Source of the DNA: Streptomyces sp. APSN-46.1
GTDB lineage: Bacteria; Actinomycetota; Actinomycetes; Streptomycetales; Streptomycetaceae
Length of the DNA stretch: 64,000 nt
Direction of reading: 5' to 3'
Assembly (NCBI RefSeq): GCF_022815725.1
Contig: NZ_JALGRF010000016.1
Coordinates: 62,001 to 126,000 of the forward strand
Below are positions 39,050 through 46,535 of this stretch, one piece after another. The notes under the pieces were generated by a model that was not told the origin of the DNA, did not search any database, and saw nothing but the letters and a program-made list of their open reading frames with translations. Made by a program: the position numbers and the translations under genes. Position 1 is the stretch's first letter. Every line of letters starts with the position of its first letter.

Positions 39050-39535
39050 ATGGCCACACCGTCCCCGTCCCCTGTCCACCCCGTCCCGCGCAAGTCGTCG
39101 GCCCCGCCGGCTGCCCTCGATCTGCTCGCCAAGGCCCGCAGCGGCCTGACCGAGGCCGCGGGGCTGCCCGGGCCCAACGAGCGGTATGCCACCGCCCACC
39201 TCGCGGCGCTGCGCGTCGCCGCGGCCGTGCTCGCCGCGCGCGGGCGGCCCGAACCGGTGAACCCGCGGCGGCGGCCGCGGATCCGGCCCGCCTGGGAGGT
39301 ACTGCCGGAGATAGCGCCGGAGCTGACGGAGTGGAGCGCGCTGTTCGCCTCCGGCGCCACCCGGCGGGCCCGGGCCGAGGCCGGGATACCGGGCGCGGCG
39401 ACGACGAGGGAGGCGGACGATCTCGTACGCGAAGTCGCGATGTTCCTGCGCCTGGTGGAGCGGATGCTCGCCCTCCGTCCGATCACCGCGCAGACCTTGC
39501 CACAGCCGAGGCCGGAGCGTCCGAACGCGGGATGA
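39050..39535 (+). CDS. SAV_6107 family HEPN domain-containing protein
   Basis: A 161-residue helical protein. After a 20-residue Pro/Ser-rich N-terminus come helices with LLAKARSGLTEAAGLPGPNE and RYATAHLAALRVAAAVLAARG, the pattern of the actinobacterial SAV_6107 HEPN family. A basic RRRPRIRPAWEVLPEI strip and a C-terminal helix ending RLVERMLALRP follow. HEPN domains are often RNases or nucleic-acid binders in stress and defence; the catalytic RX4-6H motif is not evident here. ATG 39050 has GGAGG before it. A damage-type promoter candidate lies upstream. Confidence 0.82.
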   Translation: MATPSPSPVHPVPRKSSAPPAALDLLAKARSGLTEAAGLPGPNERYATAHLAALRVAAAVLAARGRPEPVNPRRRPRIRPAWEVLPEIAPELTEWSALFASGATRRARAEAGIPGAATTREADDLVREVAMFLRLVERMLALRPITAQTLPQPRPERPNAG

Positions 39536-39625
39536 GATCACCGGCTGCCCGAGGCAATGGGGCCGAGGCAATAGGGTGGGCCCGGACCGCTCACCCTTTC
39601 TTATCGCGCCGAGGAGCCATCAGCC

Positions 39626-40384
39626 GTGTCGGACACTTCCCGCCCCCGCGCCTCCCTTCGCACCGCCGTGGTGTGGGAGGTACTCAAGGAGGCCCTCGAC
39701 CGCCGGGTGAAGGCGACCGGGCGGGACGTGCTCGACGTACTGGACACCGGCGGCGGCACCGGCAAGTTCGCCGTCCCGGTGGCCCGGCTGGGGCACCGCG
39801 TCACCGTGGTCGACCCCAGCCCGAACGCGCTGTTCGGGCTGGAGCGCCGGGTCGCCGAGGCCGGCGTCTCCGACCGGGTCCGCGGCGTGCAGGGTGACGC
39901 CCAGGGCCTGCTGGAGGTCGTCGAGCGGGACGCGTACGACGTGGTGCTCTGCCACGGCGTGCTGGAGTACGTGGACGACCCGGCCGAGGGCGTCGCCAAC
40001 GCGTACGCGGCGCTGCGCCCCGGCGGCATCCTCAGCCTGCTCGGTGCCGGCCTCGGCGGGGCGGTGCTGGCCCGCGCGCTGGCCGGCCACTTCACCGAGG
40101 CCCGTACGGCGCTGACCGACCCGGCGGGCCGCTGGGGCTCCGGCGACCCGGTGCCCCGCCGCTTCACCGCCGAGCAGCTCACCGAGCTGGTCGGCGGAGC
40201 CGGCCTGGAGGTCGGCGCGGTGCACGGCGTCCGCATCTTCGCCGACCTGGTCCCCGGGGTCCTGGTCGACACCGAGCCGGGCGCGGTCGAGGCACTGCTG
40301 CGCCTGGAAGAAGCCGCCGCCGAGCTGCCCGCCTTCCACGCGGTCGCCACGCAACTGCACGTCCTTGGCGAGAAGCCCGCCTGA
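39626..40384 (+). CDS. Class I SAM-dependent methyltransferase
   Basis: A 252-residue methyltransferase with the Rossmann SAM loop LDTGGGTGKFAVP (about residues 40-52), the acidic end of strand 2 (VTVVDPSPNAL), and VQGDAQGL. The substrate is unknown; relatives act on small molecules or tRNA wobble precursors (SmtA/CmoA-like). GTG 39626 follows GAGGAG. It lies 90 bases after the HEPN gene. Confidence 0.85.
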   Translation: MSDTSRPRASLRTAVVWEVLKEALDRRVKATGRDVLDVLDTGGGTGKFAVPVARLGHRVTVVDPSPNALFGLERRVAEAGVSDRVRGVQGDAQGLLEVVERDAYDVVLCHGVLEYVDDPAEGVANAYAALRPGGILSLLGAGLGGAVLARALAGHFTEARTALTDPAGRWGSGDPVPRRFTAEQLTELVGGAGLEVGAVHGVRIFADLVPGVLVDTEPGAVEALLRLEEAAAELPAFHAVATQLHVLGEKPA

Positions 40385-40665
40385 TCTGCGACGCTGTGCC
40401 GCATCGAGTCGGCCGTACACCCTCCGCTCCGCCGGTCGGACCCGTATGATCGGGGACACCGACCCGGCATGGCGGCCAGGGCATTGGGGAATAAGCGCCT
40501 CAGTGACCGAGCCCCAAGGCGGTACGGATAAGCCGCGCTGTCGTCAGGCGCGGTGCATTTGAGAACGTGGCGTAGAGGGCGGGTATCACGGGGGCGATTC
40601 CCCGCCTATCCTGAAGGGGACCCCTGGTCGCTACCCCCCGCGACCGACGGATGAGGAGGACTCCC
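40385..40665. other. Gap before the DUF3040 gene
   Basis: About 280 bases with no convincing gene. TATGAT at 40445-40450 and TATCCT just before 40615 look like -10 elements, but neither has a good -35. The palindromic GGGGGCGATTCCCC lies near 40592. Confidence 0.35.
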
Positions 40666-41067
40666 GTGCCGCTCTCGGAGCACGAGCAGCGAATGCTCGA
40701 GCAGATGGAGCGAGCGCTGTACGCCGAAGATCCCAAGTTCGCGACAGCGCTTGAGGGAAGCGGACTGCGCACGTACACCCGGCGACGGGTCTACCTCGCA
40801 GTCGCAGGCATTGTGGTGGGTATCGCGCTCCTCATGACCGGCGTGATCTGGCAGAGCGTGCTCTGGGTCAGCGTGGTGGGATTCCTCGTCATGCTGGGCT
40901 GCACGGTTCTCGTGGTCACCGGTTGGCGCAAGGCACCCAAGCCTGGCGAGCAGCCCGTCTCCGGCAGTACACGCGGTTCGGGCCACGGCCGGAACCGGCA
41001 GCGTCGGTCGATGATGACCCGTATCGAGGAGCGGTGGCAGCGCCGCCGCGATGAACAGGGGCACTGA
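40666..41067 (+). CDS. DUF3040 domain-containing membrane protein
   Basis: A 133-residue protein: conserved N-terminal PLSEHEQRMLEQMERALYAEDP motif (split here by family convention), two adjacent membrane helices (about residues 45-87), and a basic C-terminal tail. It is common in actinobacteria next to the dcw cluster; function unknown. GTG 40666 is preferred over ATG 40651 because the ATGAGGAGG in between supplies the ribosome binding site. Confidence 0.85.
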   Translation: MPLSEHEQRMLEQMERALYAEDPKFATALEGSGLRTYTRRRVYLAVAGIVVGIALLMTGVIWQSVLWVSVVGFLVMLGCTVLVVTGWRKAPKPGEQPVSGSTRGSGHGRNRQRRSMMTRIEERWQRRRDEQGH

Positions 41068-41082
41068 GCCCTGAGGATTTTT

Positions 41083-41115
41083 CGTGAGGGGACGGCCGAC
41101 GGCCGTCCCCTCACG
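41083..41115 (+). terminator. Terminator after DUF3040 gene
   Basis: A perfect 15-bp stem, CGTGAGGGGACGGCC with GAC loop, beginning 15 bases after the stop codon and preceded by TTTTT. Confidence 0.85.
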
Positions 41116-41129
41116 CGTATCTTGATCGG

Positions 41130-41756
41130 GTGAGTGTGCTCCCCCTGGTCTTCACCAGCGGCTGGGCCAGTGGGATCAACGCCTACGCCGTGGTCCTCCT
41201 GCTCGGCATCTTCGGCGCGACCGGACTGACCGACGAGGTCCCGGCGTCGCTGCAGCGTACCGACGTGCTGATCGTCGCCGCCGTCCTGTTCGTCTGCGAG
41301 GCGGTGGCCGACAAGGTCCCGTACGTGGACTCCATATGGGACACGGTCCACACCGTGATCCGCCCGCTGTCGGGTGCCGTGATCGGCGCGCTGCTCGCCG
41401 GCCAGAGCGGCTCGCTCTCCGACATCGCCGCCGGGGCCATCGGCGGTTCCACCGCGCTGGCCAGCCATTTCGTCAAAGCCGGCACCCGGATGGCGATCAA
41501 CACCTCCCCGGAGCCGTTCACCAACGTGGGGATGAGCCTCGCCGAGGACCTCGGCGTGGCCGGCATCATCACCTTCGCGATGTTCAACCCGGAGGCCGCC
41601 GCGATCATCGCGGCCGTCCTGCTGGCCGTCGGCCTGACCGTGCTGGTCTTCCTGTGGTCCCGGATCCGCCGCTTCCTGCGCCGCCGTGCCCAGCGCCGCG
41701 AGGAGAAACGGCTGGCGGCCGAGGCCCTCGACACCAGCCCGGCGCCACCCCGCTGA
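41130..41756 (+). CDS. DUF4126 domain-containing membrane protein
   Basis: A 208-residue protein with four to five hydrophobic segments and the Gly-rich family blocks FTSGWASGINAYAVVLL and GGSTALASHFVKAGTR. DUF4126 proteins are found in many bacteria; no activity is established. GTG 41130 is the start, with no clear ribosome binding site, only 15 bases after the terminator stem. A leaderless or very short-leader mRNA is possible. Confidence 0.82.
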   Translation: MSVLPLVFTSGWASGINAYAVVLLLGIFGATGLTDEVPASLQRTDVLIVAAVLFVCEAVADKVPYVDSIWDTVHTVIRPLSGAVIGALLAGQSGSLSDIAAGAIGGSTALASHFVKAGTRMAINTSPEPFTNVGMSLAEDLGVAGIITFAMFNPEAAAIIAAVLLAVGLTVLVFLWSRIRRFLRRRAQRREEKRLAAEALDTSPAPPR

Positions 41757-41799
41757 CCTGGGTCGTTCCGGGCCCGTCCCGGTCGATAGGCTCAGCCGC

Positions 41800-43293
41800 A
41801 TGGCACGAATTGCGGTGATCGGCGCCGGCATGGGCGCGATGGCGACGGCGGCCCGGCTGGCCGTGGCGGGCCACCAGGTGACGGTGTACGAGCGCGGGAC
41901 CACCTACGGCGGGGCGGTCGGCCGCCTCGAACGCGAGGGTTTCGCCTTCGACACCGGCCCCGGGCTGCTGCACCTGCCCGCCGTCTACCGCGACCTGTTC
42001 GTCAAGACCGGCAAGCGGCCGCTGGAGGACTACGTCGATCTGGTCAAGGTGGACCCGGCCGTCCGGCACCTCCTGGCCGACGGCTCCGCGGTCACCCTCC
42101 CCAACGTCTCGCGCGGCGGCGCCGCCGCCGTCCTCGACCAGGCCTTCGGCGCGGGCGCCGGGGACCGCTGGAGCGCGCTCCTCGGCCGTGCCCGGGACGC
42201 CTGGGACGCCACCCGCCGCCCGCTGCTGGAGGAGCCGCTGCGCCCCGACTGGCAGGTGCTGGGCAGTGATCCTTACCCCGCGCTGCGCAAGAGCGGCCTG
42301 CTGCGCCGCCGGCCGCCGACCCTCGCCGAGGTGGCCGAGCGGGAACTGGGCGGGGAGCTCGCCGCCCTGCTGGAGGGCCCGGTGCTCGCCCACGGCCTGG
42401 CCCCCGACACCACGCCGGCCGCGGCGACCGTCCTCCCGTACATGGAGCAGACCTTCGGCAGCTGGTACGTACGCGGCGGCATCCGCGCGCTGGCAAGCGC
42501 CGTGTACGAGCGCTGCCTGGAGCGGAAGGTCACCTTCGAGTTCGATACGGCGGTCCGGGACGTGCTCGTCCGGGACGGCCGGGCGGCCGGGCTGCTGCTG
42601 GCCGACGGCGCCGAGGTGTCCGCCGACTCCGTGGTCTGCGGGATCGACCCGCGGCAGCTGCCGCCCGGCACGGTGCCCTGGCCGGCCGACTCGGTTCCCG
42701 CCCGGGGGCCGGGCGTGCCCAGCCGGATCACCCTCTTCCTCGCCCTGCGCGGCGCCCGCCCCGAGGACGCCGTGCACCGCACCGTGGTCCACTCCCCCGG
42801 CGCGGCCGCCGCGGCCCGGGCGGCCTTCTCCGGGGAGCACGCGGAACGCCCGACGGTGACCGTGCTGCGGCCCGACGACCCGGCCACCCGGCCCGACGCG
42901 GACCACGAGGCCGTCACGGTGAGCGCCGTGTGCGCCCCGCAGGGGGTGCTGGACTGGTCGGACGCCGCGCTGGCCACCCGCTGCGCCGGGGAGCTCCTCA
43001 CCGCCGCCGAGTGCGCCGTGCCCGGGCTGCGCGGGCGGCTGCTGTGGCACGAGCTGCGCACCCCGGCCGACATCGCGCGGGCCACGGGCGCGGTGCACGG
43101 CTCGGTGCCGCCGCCCGCCCTCGCCGGGGCCGGCGGCCGGCTGCTCTACCCGGCGAACGCCACCGCCCTGCCCGGGCTGTACCTGGCGGGCGGCTGGGCC
43201 CACCCCGGCGGCGGGCTCGCGCACGCCGGGATGACCGGGGCCCTGGTGGCCGGGCTGATCGTGGAAGGCGCCGGGTTCCGCGGCTCCCGGTGA
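41800..43293 (+). CDS. Phytoene desaturase-like FAD-dependent oxidoreductase
   Basis: A 497-residue flavoprotein. The N-terminal dinucleotide fold is VIGAGMGAMATAARLA with TVYERG at the end of strand 2. The C-terminal CrtI-type block LYLAGGWAHPGGGLAHAGMTG closes the FAD site. CrtI/CrtD/CrtO relatives desaturate or oxidise carotenoids, but there are no carotenoid genes in the window, so the substrate is open. ATG 41800 begins the flavin fold directly. Confidence 0.85.
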   Translation: MARIAVIGAGMGAMATAARLAVAGHQVTVYERGTTYGGAVGRLEREGFAFDTGPGLLHLPAVYRDLFVKTGKRPLEDYVDLVKVDPAVRHLLADGSAVTLPNVSRGGAAAVLDQAFGAGAGDRWSALLGRARDAWDATRRPLLEEPLRPDWQVLGSDPYPALRKSGLLRRRPPTLAEVAERELGGELAALLEGPVLAHGLAPDTTPAAATVLPYMEQTFGSWYVRGGIRALASAVYERCLERKVTFEFDTAVRDVLVRDGRAAGLLLADGAEVSADSVVCGIDPRQLPPGTVPWPADSVPARGPGVPSRITLFLALRGARPEDAVHRTVVHSPGAAAAARAAFSGEHAERPTVTVLRPDDPATRPDADHEAVTVSAVCAPQGVLDWSDAALATRCAGELLTAAECAVPGLRGRLLWHELRTPADIARATGAVHGSVPPPALAGAGGRLLYPANATALPGLYLAGGWAHPGGGLAHAGMTGALVAGLIVEGAGFRGSR

Positions 43294-43303
43294 GGACCGC
43301 CGC

Positions 43304-44236
43304 TCAGTAGCGGTACTGCTCGTACTCCCCGGTGCCGCCCTGGTACGGGTAGCCCTGCGGCTCCTGGGGCGGGTAGGGGGCCTGCTCCTCGCCGGGGTAG
43401 GGCTGCGCGTACTCGTCGGTGGACCGCTGCTGCGGGACCCAGACCCCGCCGGGCGGTGTGTCCATGGAGTACTGCTGCTGCGCGCCCGCGTACGGGTCCG
43501 GGGCCTGGCCGGCGTACGGGGTGTAGCCGGCGTCGTAGAACGGCTGCTGCGGGGAGACACCGCCGGTGCCGATGTACGGGTCCGAGTAGGCGGCGTAGAC
43601 CTGCTGTTCGCCGGCCGGGTAGCCGTTGCCGTAGTCGTAGCCGCCCTGGGTCTGCGGGTCGTAGTACGCGGCGTACTGGTGGGCGTCCTGCTCGGCGGTG
43701 GTGAACGGCGAGGCGAAGGACGCGCTGTCCCCGGCGCCGGCGTTCGGGGCGAAGCTCTGGATCCCGTACGAGCCGGTGTCGTCGGGCAGCGGCTGCGGGC
43801 TGTAGATCTCCGCGGCGTCCGGCCCGTCCGAGGTGCCGGAGGTGTCGGAGATGTCGGAGGTGTCCGTGGTGTCGGAGGAGTCGCCGTCGGACCCGTACTC
43901 CAGCGCGGTCACCTCCAGCGCGGGCTCCTTGCGCGGTCCGCCCCCGGCGCGGCGCCGCCGGGTCTTCCGTACGGGCTCACCGCCCCGGCGCAGCGCCCAG
44001 CCGGCCACGAAACCCTTGCGGAAGGAGAGCGTCACCAGGGTCTGGCCCAACGCGAACGCGGTCGCGCCGGCCGCGATGACGAGGACGGACGGCAGCACCA
44101 CGCCGGCGACCACGCCGAGGAAGCCGGCGAAGGCGAGCAGGCGCCAGCGCAGCCGGGCCTTGTACTGCATCAGGACCTCGGCAAGCAGCCACAACGCGAC
44201 GATCCCGAACGCGATGTAGAGGACCGTCATTCCCAT
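43304..44236 (-). CDS. Membrane protein with long Tyr/Gln/Pro-rich tail
   Basis: A 310-residue protein I do not recognise as a named family. Three hydrophobic segments fill residues 1-75, then a basic patch (KTRRRRAGGGPRK), a Ser/Thr/Asp-rich stretch (SDTTDTSDISDTSGTSD), and a 170-residue disordered tail rich in Tyr, Gln, Pro and Gly. The tail looks suited to multivalent or surface interactions. It ends convergently 11 bases from the CrtI-like gene. Start ATG 44236 with ATG 44230 as alternative. Confidence 0.75.
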   Translation of the reverse strand: MGMTVLYIAFGIVALWLLAEVLMQYKARLRWRLLAFAGFLGVVAGVVLPSVLVIAAGATAFALGQTLVTLSFRKGFVAGWALRRGGEPVRKTRRRRAGGGPRKEPALEVTALEYGSDGDSSDTTDTSDISDTSGTSDGPDAAEIYSPQPLPDDTGSYGIQSFAPNAGAGDSASFASPFTTAEQDAHQYAAYYDPQTQGGYDYGNGYPAGEQQVYAAYSDPYIGTGGVSPQQPFYDAGYTPYAGQAPDPYAGAQQQYSMDTPPGGVWVPQQRSTDEYAQPYPGEEQAPYPPQEPQGYPYQGGTGEYEQYRY

Positions 44237-44281
44237 GCGTGGCCCCTCTCGGTACGGCCGCCCACGGGCACGTACGGCCGG

Positions 44282-45196
44282 TCAGACCCGCTGGTGCAGG
44301 CCCAGGTTCTCGTAGATCTCGAGAGTCGCCGTGGAATTGTTCAGCGTGATGAAGTGCAGCCCCGGGACACCCTCGGACAGCAGCCGCGCGCAGAACTCCG
44401 TGGCGAACTCGATGCCAATGGAGCGTACAGCGGCCGGGTCGTCCTTGACGGCGAGCATGCGCTCTTTCACGGCGTCCGGGAAGACTGCGGTGCTGAGTTG
44501 GGGCAATCGGTCGAGCTGCTTGATTCCCACAACAGGCATGACCTCGGGGATGATCGGGGTCTCGCAGCCCGCCTTTACGACGCTGTCGCGGAGCCGCAGA
44601 TAATTCTCCGGACCGAAGAACATCTGGGTGATCGCATAGTCGGCGCCCGCGCGGCACTTGTCCACGAAGTGACGGATGTCCGAATCCCAGTCCTCCGAAC
44701 GGGGGTGCATCTCGGGGAAGGCCGCGACGCCGACGCAGAAGTCGCCGGACTCCTTGAGGAGGCGGACCAGGTCGGCCGCGTAGTCCACGCCCTCGGGGTG
44801 CTTCACCCAGGGGCCCATGGGGTCGCCCGGCGGGTCCCCGCGCAGCGCGAGCATGTTGCGGATGCCCGCGTCGGCGAACTGCCCGATGACGTGGCGCAGC
44901 TCCGCGACGGAGTGGTCCACGGCGGTGAGGTGCGCGACCGGGGTCAGCGTGGTGTTCGCGGCGATCTGTTCGGTGGCGCGGACGGTGCCGCCGCGAGTGG
45001 AGCCGCCGGCTCCGTACGTGACGGAGACGAAGCTGGGGGCCACCGCCTCGATCCGGCGGAGCGCCTCCCAGAGGTTGCGCTCGCCCTTCTCGGTCTTGGG
45101 GGCCCAGAACTCGAATGAGTACGAGCTCCCGGACGCGAGGAGATCGCGGACCGTGTGCGCACGATCCGACCAGGTGGAAGCGGTACCAAGGGCCAT
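44282..45196 (-). CDS. metF: 5,10-methylenetetrahydrofolate reductase
   Basis: A 304-residue FAD TIM-barrel enzyme reducing methylene-THF to methyl-THF for methionine synthesis. Family blocks are SFEFWAPKTEKGE, SVTYGAGGSTRGGT, and HLTAVDHS. The ATG has no ribosome binding site; TAACCT ends six bases before it, so the mRNA is probably leaderless. Its neighbourhood with dcw genes is shared with mycobacteria. Confidence 0.94.
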   Translation of the reverse strand: MALGTASTWSDRAHTVRDLLASGSSYSFEFWAPKTEKGERNLWEALRRIEAVAPSFVSVTYGAGGSTRGGTVRATEQIAANTTLTPVAHLTAVDHSVAELRHVIGQFADAGIRNMLALRGDPPGDPMGPWVKHPEGVDYAADLVRLLKESGDFCVGVAAFPEMHPRSEDWDSDIRHFVDKCRAGADYAITQMFFGPENYLRLRDSVVKAGCETPIIPEVMPVVGIKQLDRLPQLSTAVFPDAVKERMLAVKDDPAAVRSIGIEFATEFCARLLSEGVPGLHFITLNNSTATLEIYENLGLHQRV

Positions 45197-45202
45197 ACGG
45201 GC

Positions 45203-45265
45203 AGGTTAGACGTGGCCCGGCGTCCGCCGAAGCGGCGTCCGCCCATTGGACACGTTTTTGGACAC
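45203..45265 (-). promoter_or_regulatory. metF promoter region with direct repeats
   Basis: On the minus strand TAACCT (45203-45208) is a -10 placed for a start at the A of the metF ATG. Upstream are CGGCGTCCGCC twice (plus strand 45218-45228 and 45233-45243) and TTGGACAC twice (45246-45253 and 45258-45265), 12 bases apart. Confidence 0.5.
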
Positions 45266-45300
45266 CTAGGGGGAGGGCGGCCGGGCCGTGCTCCCGATGC

Positions 45301-45939
45301 CTAGGCCAGGCGGGCCTGTACGCGCTTGGCCAGGTCGGCGGCCGCGGCACCGGGGTCGGAGGCCTCGGTGAGGGCGCGTACGACGACGATTCGGGTGGCT
45401 CCGGCGTCGAGGACCATGTCCAGATTCGTTTGGTCGATGCCGCCGATCGCGAACCACGGACGGGCCTGGGCGAGGGAGGCCGCGTAGCGGACGAGGCCGA
45501 GGCCGGGGGCGTGGCGGCCGGGCTTGGTGGGGGTGGGCCAGCAGGGGCCGGTGCAGAAGTAGTCCACGCCGGGCTCGGCGACGGCGGCGTCCACCTCGGA
45601 CTCGGCGTGGCAGGACCGCCCGATGAGCACTCCCTCGCGGAGGATCGCCCGGGCGGCGGGTACGGGGATGTCGCCCTGGCCGAGGTGCAGGACGTCGGCG
45701 CCGATGGCGTGCGCGACGTCGGCGCGGTCGTTGACGGCGAGCAGCTTGCCGTGCCGGCGGGCCGCCTCGGCGAAGACCTGGAGGTGTTCGAGCTCCTCGC
45801 CCGCCTCCATGCCCTTGTCGCGGAGCTGGACGATGTCCACTCCGCCCGCGAGGACGGCGTCGAGGAACTCGGGGAGGTCACCCTGCCGCTTGCGGGCGTC
45901 CGTGCACAGGTAGAGCCGGGCGTCGGACAGCTGCTGCAT
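45301..45939 (-). CDS. thiE: Thiamine-phosphate synthase
   Basis: A 212-residue TIM barrel joining HMP-PP and thiazole phosphate into thiamine phosphate. Seen are VDIVQLRDKGM, LAVNDRADVA, VLHLGQGD and the phosphate loop AIGGID. It is on the opposite strand from thiOSG, about 2 kb away, with no riboswitch of its own; a 36-bp palindrome lies just upstream of its start. Confidence 0.94.
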   Translation of the reverse strand: MQQLSDARLYLCTDARKRQGDLPEFLDAVLAGGVDIVQLRDKGMEAGEELEHLQVFAEAARRHGKLLAVNDRADVAHAIGADVLHLGQGDIPVPAARAILREGVLIGRSCHAESEVDAAVAEPGVDYFCTGPCWPTPTKPGRHAPGLGLVRYAASLAQARPWFAIGGIDQTNLDMVLDAGATRIVVVRALTEASDPGAAAADLAKRVQARLA

Positions 45940-45959
45940 GGATTACCCCCGGGTGGTGG

Positions 45960-45995
45960 CGGTGTACGGGCCCGAGCGCTCGGGCCCGTACACCG
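45960..45995 (-). terminator. 36-bp perfect palindrome, terminator or operator
   Basis: CGGTGTACGGGCCCGAGC followed directly by its exact reverse complement, with no loop bases. It lies 21 bases downstream of the Rv2175c-type gene and 20 bases upstream of thiE, so it either ends the former or overlaps the promoter of the latter. Confidence 0.65.
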
Positions 45996-46016
45996 GTGGA
46001 GCGGATGCGGATCAGG

Positions 46017-46388
46017 TCAGAGGGCAAGCGCCTGAGCGCGGCGCTTCACCTCCGTGCCGCGATTCTCGCTCAGCGCCTGCGCGGGGGTGCCGGGCAGGGT
46101 CGGGTCGGGAGTGAACATCCACTCCAGGATCTCCTCGTCGGAGAAGCCGTCGTCGCGGAGCACGGTCAGCAGGCCGACGAGGCCCTTGACGACCTTGTCG
46201 CCGTCGATGAAGGGGGCGGGCACCTGAAGGGAGCGGTTCTCGCCGCGGCGCACGGCGAGAAGCTGACCTTCCTTGACCATCTGGCGGACCCGTGTCACCT
46301 CGATGTCGAGCATCTCCGCGATGTCGGGGAGGTACAGCCAGTTGGGGACAAGGGCATCGATCTTTGCGTCAATCTCGGTCACGGGCAC
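46017..46388 (-). CDS. Rv2175c family DNA-binding protein
   Basis: A 123-residue protein with a winged-helix-like N-terminal half (WLYLPDIAEMLDIEVTRVRQ, about residues 17-36) and the family C-terminal half (GFSDEEILEWMFTPDP). The M. tuberculosis relative is a substrate of the Ser/Thr kinase PknL encoded beside it; here a PASTA kinase gene lies 6 kb away. GTG 46388 follows GAGGTGG; GTG 46382 is possible. Regulatory targets unknown. Confidence 0.88.
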   Translation of the reverse strand: MPVTEIDAKIDALVPNWLYLPDIAEMLDIEVTRVRQMVKEGQLLAVRRGENRSLQVPAPFIDGDKVVKGLVGLLTVLRDDGFSDEEILEWMFTPDPTLPGTPAQALSENRGTEVKRRAQALAL

Positions 46389-46440
46389 AAGCCTGCCACC
46401 TCGGACTCGCCGCCGGTACCTGACCCCGTCCGTCCGTGGC

Positions 46441-46532
46441 GCCGGGGCCCCGCCCCGGGCCCCCGGCGCCTCAATCGCCCAAGACCAGCCTCGCCGGCGT
46501 TTGAGGCGCGGGTCCGGGCGGAGCCCGGGCGG
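46441..46532. repeat. Intergenic repeat pair, opposing halves
   Basis: The plus-oriented half (46486-46530) reads CAGCCTCGCCGGCGTTTGAG then GGTCCGGGCGGAGCCCG. The preceding bases 46441-46480 are a diverged half on the other strand (GCCTCAATCGCC). It fills the gap between the FAD reductase and Rv2175c genes, together with a GC-rich spacer. Confidence 0.75.
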
Positions 46533-46535
46533 CCG

